From Hormiphora californensis (lineage: Eukaryota > Ctenophora > Tentaculata > Cydippida > Pleurobrachiidae), in assembly GCA_020137815.1 (NCBI GenBank), contig CM035354.1, forward strand, positions 7,917,487 through 7,981,486: 64,000 nucleotides of DNA. The letters are read 5' to 3'. This document shows, piece after piece, positions 60,210 through 64,000 of this stretch. The position numbers and the translations under genes are program-made. How positions within the stretch are numbered: the stretch's first letter is position 1; each line of letters starts with the position of its first letter. The notes beneath the pieces are model-generated. The model ran no database searches. It was given only the letters and a program-made list of their open reading frames with translations, and was not told the DNA's origin.

Positions 60210-60777
60210 AATTTAGGATTTGACCACTAAAAAAAGTGACTTCAAATTAGACACCAAAAGACCATTCTGGCCGAGTTTTATCAAAACTTGGGCTGTTCTC
60301 TCTCACTTTAAAGAATTGAAATCAAGCTATATAGTTGAAAAAACGACATACATATAACACTGAAAATTTCATTTTGCCCACTTTTGCCCATGTGGGCTAT
60401 GGGCAAAAAAAGGTGACGCCCCCTATATATCATAGGTATATATGTACTATATATAGACATCATATTTTGATATACTATTTGATCCTGAAATATTTTACTC
60501 TTTTGCCTCCATACTGACGCGACACGAATTAGTTCAATGAATAATGCTCATAATTGAAGCAGTACAAAACACTGCATTTGTCACTGTGAACATCTAGAGA
60601 ACTCACGCAGTTCCCTTCATTTCTAGCTATATTACTATGACTTCCAGTTAGGAAAGTATGGTAGTATAGTGTCCCCGCTGTTACTCAATGTGTTCTGTTT
60701 CGACAAGACTTCCAAGACTTCCATTATAGTGCACGTGTTCCTCCTGTTGCTCATTGCTCCCTTTTATCCTACTAGCT
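60210..60777. other. Upstream region of the class A receptor
   Basis: AT-rich sequence with an inverted motif TTTGCCCAT..ATGGGCAAA near 60375-60408. No exon is supported; it probably holds the promoter or a 5' UTR. Confidence 0.45.
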
Positions 60778-63246
60778 ATGACATCCTACTCGGATTTGCT
60801 GATAGATGGACTGGAGTTCCTCATCACTGGATTTTACATTCTCCTCTTCATAATAGGAGTTACAGGTGCGTCTTGTTTTTCAATCTCTTCCACTCTTCTA
60901 GAAGGGCCAATCATATCAGTACAGTATCCCCTCCCTCAGTGATGGAGTGCAAACAGGGTCCTTTACCACACATCCTTCATTTGGATGATTGGATATAGTC
61001 CCCACCTTGATTATTTTCTTACCCACCCTCTTTGATTATATCCCCCTTTGATTATATCCCGGCCCCCACCTTGATATTATATCCTTGTTCTTTGGCAAAT
61101 GGCAGCTATCCAATAACCTCCCACCCTCCCTCCAGGTAACATCTGTGTGCTAACACCCCCACCCTCCCTTTAGGTAACATCTGTGTGCTAACACCCCCAC
61201 CCTCCTTTAGGAAACATCTGTGTGCTAACACCCCCACCCTCCTTTAGGAAACATCTGTGTGCTAACACCCCCACCCTCCCTTTAGGCAACATCTGTGTGC
61301 TAACACCCCCACCCTCCTTTAGGAAACATCTGTGTGCTAACACCCCCACCCTCCTTTAGGAAACATCTGTGTACTAACACCCCCACCCTCCTTTAGGTAA
61401 CATCTGTGTGCTAACACTCCCACCCTCCCTTTAGGTAACATCTGTTTGCTAACACCCCCACCCTCCTTTAGGAAACATCTGTGTGCTAACACTCCCACCC
61501 TCCTTTAGGAAACATCTGTGTGCTAACACCCCCACCCTCCTTTAGGTAACATCTGTGTGCTAACACCCCCACCCTCATAGGTAACATCTGTGTGCTAACA
61601 CCCCCACCCTCCTTTAGGTAACATCTGTGTGCTAACACTCCCTCCCTTCAGGTAACATCTGTCTGCTAACACCCCCACCCTCCTTTAGGAAACATCTGTG
61701 TGCTAACACCCCCACCCTCCTTTAGGAAACATCTGTGTGCTAACACCCCCACCCTCCCTTTAGGTAACATCTGTGTGCTAACACCCCCACCCTCCTTTAG
61801 GTAACATCTGTGTGCTAACACCCCCACCCTCCTTTAGGTAACATCTGTGTACTAACACCCCCACCCTCCTTTAGGTAACATCTGTGTACTAACACCCCCA
61901 CCCTCCCTTAAGGTAACATCTGTGTGCTAACACCCCCACCCTCCTTTAGGTAACATCTGTGTGCTAACACCCCCACCCTCCCTTTAGGTAACATCTGTGT
62001 GCTAACACCCCCACCCTCCTAGGTAACATCTGTGTGCTGGTGTTGTGTACCAAGTTGAACCGAGAGAAGGGAATGTACGTGGTTTACTATGCCTCCCTCG
62101 CCTTCGCAGACCTCCTCCTCTGTGGACCATGCACCGCCCTCCAGGTATGTGATGTACTTGACTGCATTTGATAATTTTATTTCTAATACTTAGTAACATG
62201 TACATATGTAACACCTGGTGACGAATAATTCCCCTAAAATATGCAAAGATTTTATGGGTATGAACTTGCCTCAACCCTCTTTTTCTCTCACGGCGCCCCG
62301 CATCGGCAGAATTCGTTAAGGAGGGTTAGAAAATGCCCGATTGTGATATTTAACCAGCTTATGAAACATTTAACCACCCTCTCCTATTTATTTTATTCCC
62401 CAGATTTGGGCACACGCCAAGGGACACGAAGTGACCTTTAGGGACGACCTGGTGCAGCTCTGGGGCTTTGTCTACCTCTCCTGCAGAATAGCAAGTGTAG
62501 TTACTCTCTCTATCATCTCGTTCGAGAGACTCCTCGCGGTGGTGAGCCCTCATTTCTACAGGACCATTCACCGCCGCCATGCTCTCCTAATGGTGGCCCT
62601 CTCCTGGCTGCTTAGTGCCCTGGTGGGTCTAGCCCCCTACCTCTGGGAGGGCCGGTACCAATACTTTACAGGAGCTGCTGGGGTGGGACCTGACGGTACT
62701 ACTGCTAACAACATGTCATTCTTCCTTGTTACAGAAGCCTTTGCCCTCTACCTCCCCACTCTTATTATCGTGGTCTCAGTGGGAGTGATCACCTACAAGG
62801 TGCGGGGCGGGTGGGCTAGTAACTACAAGGTAACAGCTACCCTCCTCACCGTCCTGTGTGTTTACCTGGCATGCTTCACTGCCTACTTCATCTTCATCCT
62901 TCTCAATCTCACTGGACTCCTCCAACGTCTACCCACCCGGGCCCAGCTATACTCCCAGAACATTGCCTTCCTGGCGCTAGCATGGCACAGCGGCACTAAC
63001 CCCGTAGTGTACGCCTTCAAGGCAGGCCAGTTTAAAGAGGAGATAAAGAGTTTGGAGAGCCAGGCTGTCAGGAAGTATCTAGGAATGGTAATGAGAATCA
63101 AGAATGTGACACCAGGAGGTTCAGGGGGCTCCCAAGATAGGGGCAGTGAGGCAGGCACTCAGGTCTCACTGAATGCTGTCAAGATGGACATGACAAAGAT
63201 GGTGAAGTTGTCACCCACGCAACAAACCAGAGAGAGCATTCTGTAG
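60778..63246 (+). CDS. Class A (rhodopsin-like) GPCR
   Basis: Three exons, 60778-60865, 62023-62144 and 62404-63246, give 350 codons with joining phases. TM1 is split across the first intron: FLITGFYILLFIIGV then TGNICVLVLC, with the conserved Asn of TM1 (residue 31) in the second exon. TM2 has SLAFADLLLCGP (Asp59). TM3 ends SIISFERLLAVVSP, an E-R-L version of DRY (residues 111-113). TM5 and TM6 follow (YLPTLIIVVSVG, VLCVYLACFTAYF, lacking CWxP), and TM7 is AWHSGTNPVVYAF with an intact NPxxY near 269-273. The C-tail is Ser/Gly-rich. TM2 to TM4 recall prostanoid receptors, but this is tentative. It is unrelated in motif detail to the array at 32-48 kb. Its start Met is the first in frame; no signal peptide. 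Intron 1 is mostly a minisatellite copying its own acceptor, and the stop region is tandemly repeated. Confidence 0.92.
61135..62022 (+). repeat. 37-bp minisatellite repeating the intron 1 splice acceptor
   Basis: Twenty-four head-to-tail units of TTTAGGTAACATCTGTGTGC plus TAACACCCCCACCCTCC. The real exon 2 starts with the same AG|GTAACATCTGTGTGCT, the 25th copy. Each unit therefore holds a pyrimidine-rich tract, an AG and the first ~16 exon bases. All 24 keep AG|G, although the base after G varies (T in 15, A in 8, C in 1) and the preceding bases also vary (CATAG, TTCAG, TTAAG). Confidence 0.97.
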
Positions 63247-63412
63247 TGAGGTGTCACCCACACAACAAACCAGAGAGAGCATTCTGTAGTGAAGTTGTCA
63301 CCCACACAACAAACCAGAGAGAGCATTCTGTAGTGAAGTTGTCACCCACACAACAAACCAGAGAGAGCACTCTGTAGTGAGGTGTCACCCACATAACAAA
63401 CCAGAGAGAGAG
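63207..63412 (+). repeat. 44-bp tandem repeat over the receptor stop codon
   Basis: About five units of GTTGTCACCCACACAACAAA plus CCAGAGAGAGCATTCTGTAGTGA. The first unit contains the last codons (LSPTQQTRESIL) and TAG; the others follow in the 3' UTR, three of them repeating the end of the coding sequence and the stop. The last unit is partial. Confidence 0.93.
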
Positions 63413-64000
63413 AAAGAGCATTTGCATTCTACCTATAATAGTGATGGGGGCACCTACATGAAGATCATTCTGAATCTCATAATGAACTATTATATCTGTT
63501 CTACCTTTTTTCTCTTTTCTAGATGTCTTATTATCAGTGTACAATCATATATTTGCTGGGAAAATTGTCGTGAAGATCTCTGTCGGACAAGATATGGTAT
63601 TGACATGTCGTGTGGAAGGGAAATTGGGGAAAAGACACTGTCTATTAAAACAGAGATATTTTATCAATGTTACATACCTCTTTTTGCGCTGTATTGTTCT
63701 CCTCATCTTTATGTCATTCCTCTCAAAGAATTGAATTTGTCTTTTGTTCCACGAAAATAGAATGCGGCGTACACAACATGTAAATACATAGCTAGATTTG
63801 GAGTAAGAGGGGAGTAACAGTTGATTGTTAATCGGAGGATTTCCGACCTTGATCTTTTCGATGTATCTCGATAGAAAATGATGGATTGGGGCCCTGAGCC
63901 GGTCACCATGGTTGATGGTCAGATATAGAGAAAGAATAACACTCAATTCACATAGTTATTATTTCATTCATCATTGACATTAAAATATCCAGATATATCA
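63413..64000. other. 3' flank of the receptor, no gene seen
   Basis: AT-rich sequence. Overlapping small ORFs on both strands have no domain or repeat support. Confidence 0.5.

Noticed and set aside
61135-62022. CRISPR-like array
   Set aside because: Units are directly adjacent with no unique spacers, the context is an animal gene intron, and the unit copies an exon edge.

Overview
The window looks like nuclear DNA of an early-branching animal. The recognisable genes are a glypican, the centriolar WD40 protein POC1, ITP pyrophosphatase (ITPA) and class A-type GPCRs. They have GT-AG introns, mostly short, and the transposons are of animal type. A sponge or similar lineage is plausible, but I cannot fix the species from sequence alone. 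There is no sign of bacterial operons, tRNA or rRNA genes.

Layout. 1-3515: a colinear second copy of the POC1-ITPA locus whose first ~3.25 kb is degraded by changes that copy neighbouring bases into homopolymers; only the last ITPA exon (3345-3515) is clean. 3976-9750 (minus): a complete six-exon glypican (513 codons), with a TE-laden 3 kb intron that also holds a lysine/glutamate-rich ORF. 10555-11451 (plus): the last four exons of an unrecognised Gln/Tyr/Pro-rich, probably regulatory, protein. 13005-13616: a hAT-type MITE. 13673-15616: POC1, seven exons, with a one-base frameshift in its C-terminal helix. 15848-16591: ITPA exons 1-4, ending in a (CT)n tract without exon 5.

17-32 kb is gene-poor: diverged tandem repeats, a long foldback element (19020-20290), many (GA)n/(CT)n tracts and two hAT-type elements. 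One of these (29417-31131) contains a 1.3 kb palindrome built from short self-complementary CGTCTAGACG-type units. 32-48 kb is a four-copy tandem segmental duplication. Each unit carries one intronless seven-TM receptor gene on the minus strand, and the copies are interrupted by different insertions. The paralogous units therefore act as natural empty sites that prove target-site duplications. 48-58 kb is mostly MITEs, some in several copies. 58835-60209 is a 5'-truncated Penelope-like GIY-YIG element in a near-perfect inverted-repeat configuration. 60778-63246 is a three-exon class A GPCR. Its first intron ends in a minisatellite that repeats its own splice acceptor 24 times, and its stop-codon region is also tandemly repeated.

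The genes do not form a pathway. The coherent themes are local expansion and mosaicism of a receptor family, a TE-rich setting that builds palindromes, and tandem repeats that copy gene-processing signals. Several segments (1-3250, probably 5935-6530 and 10070-10190) look like poorly corrected assembly.
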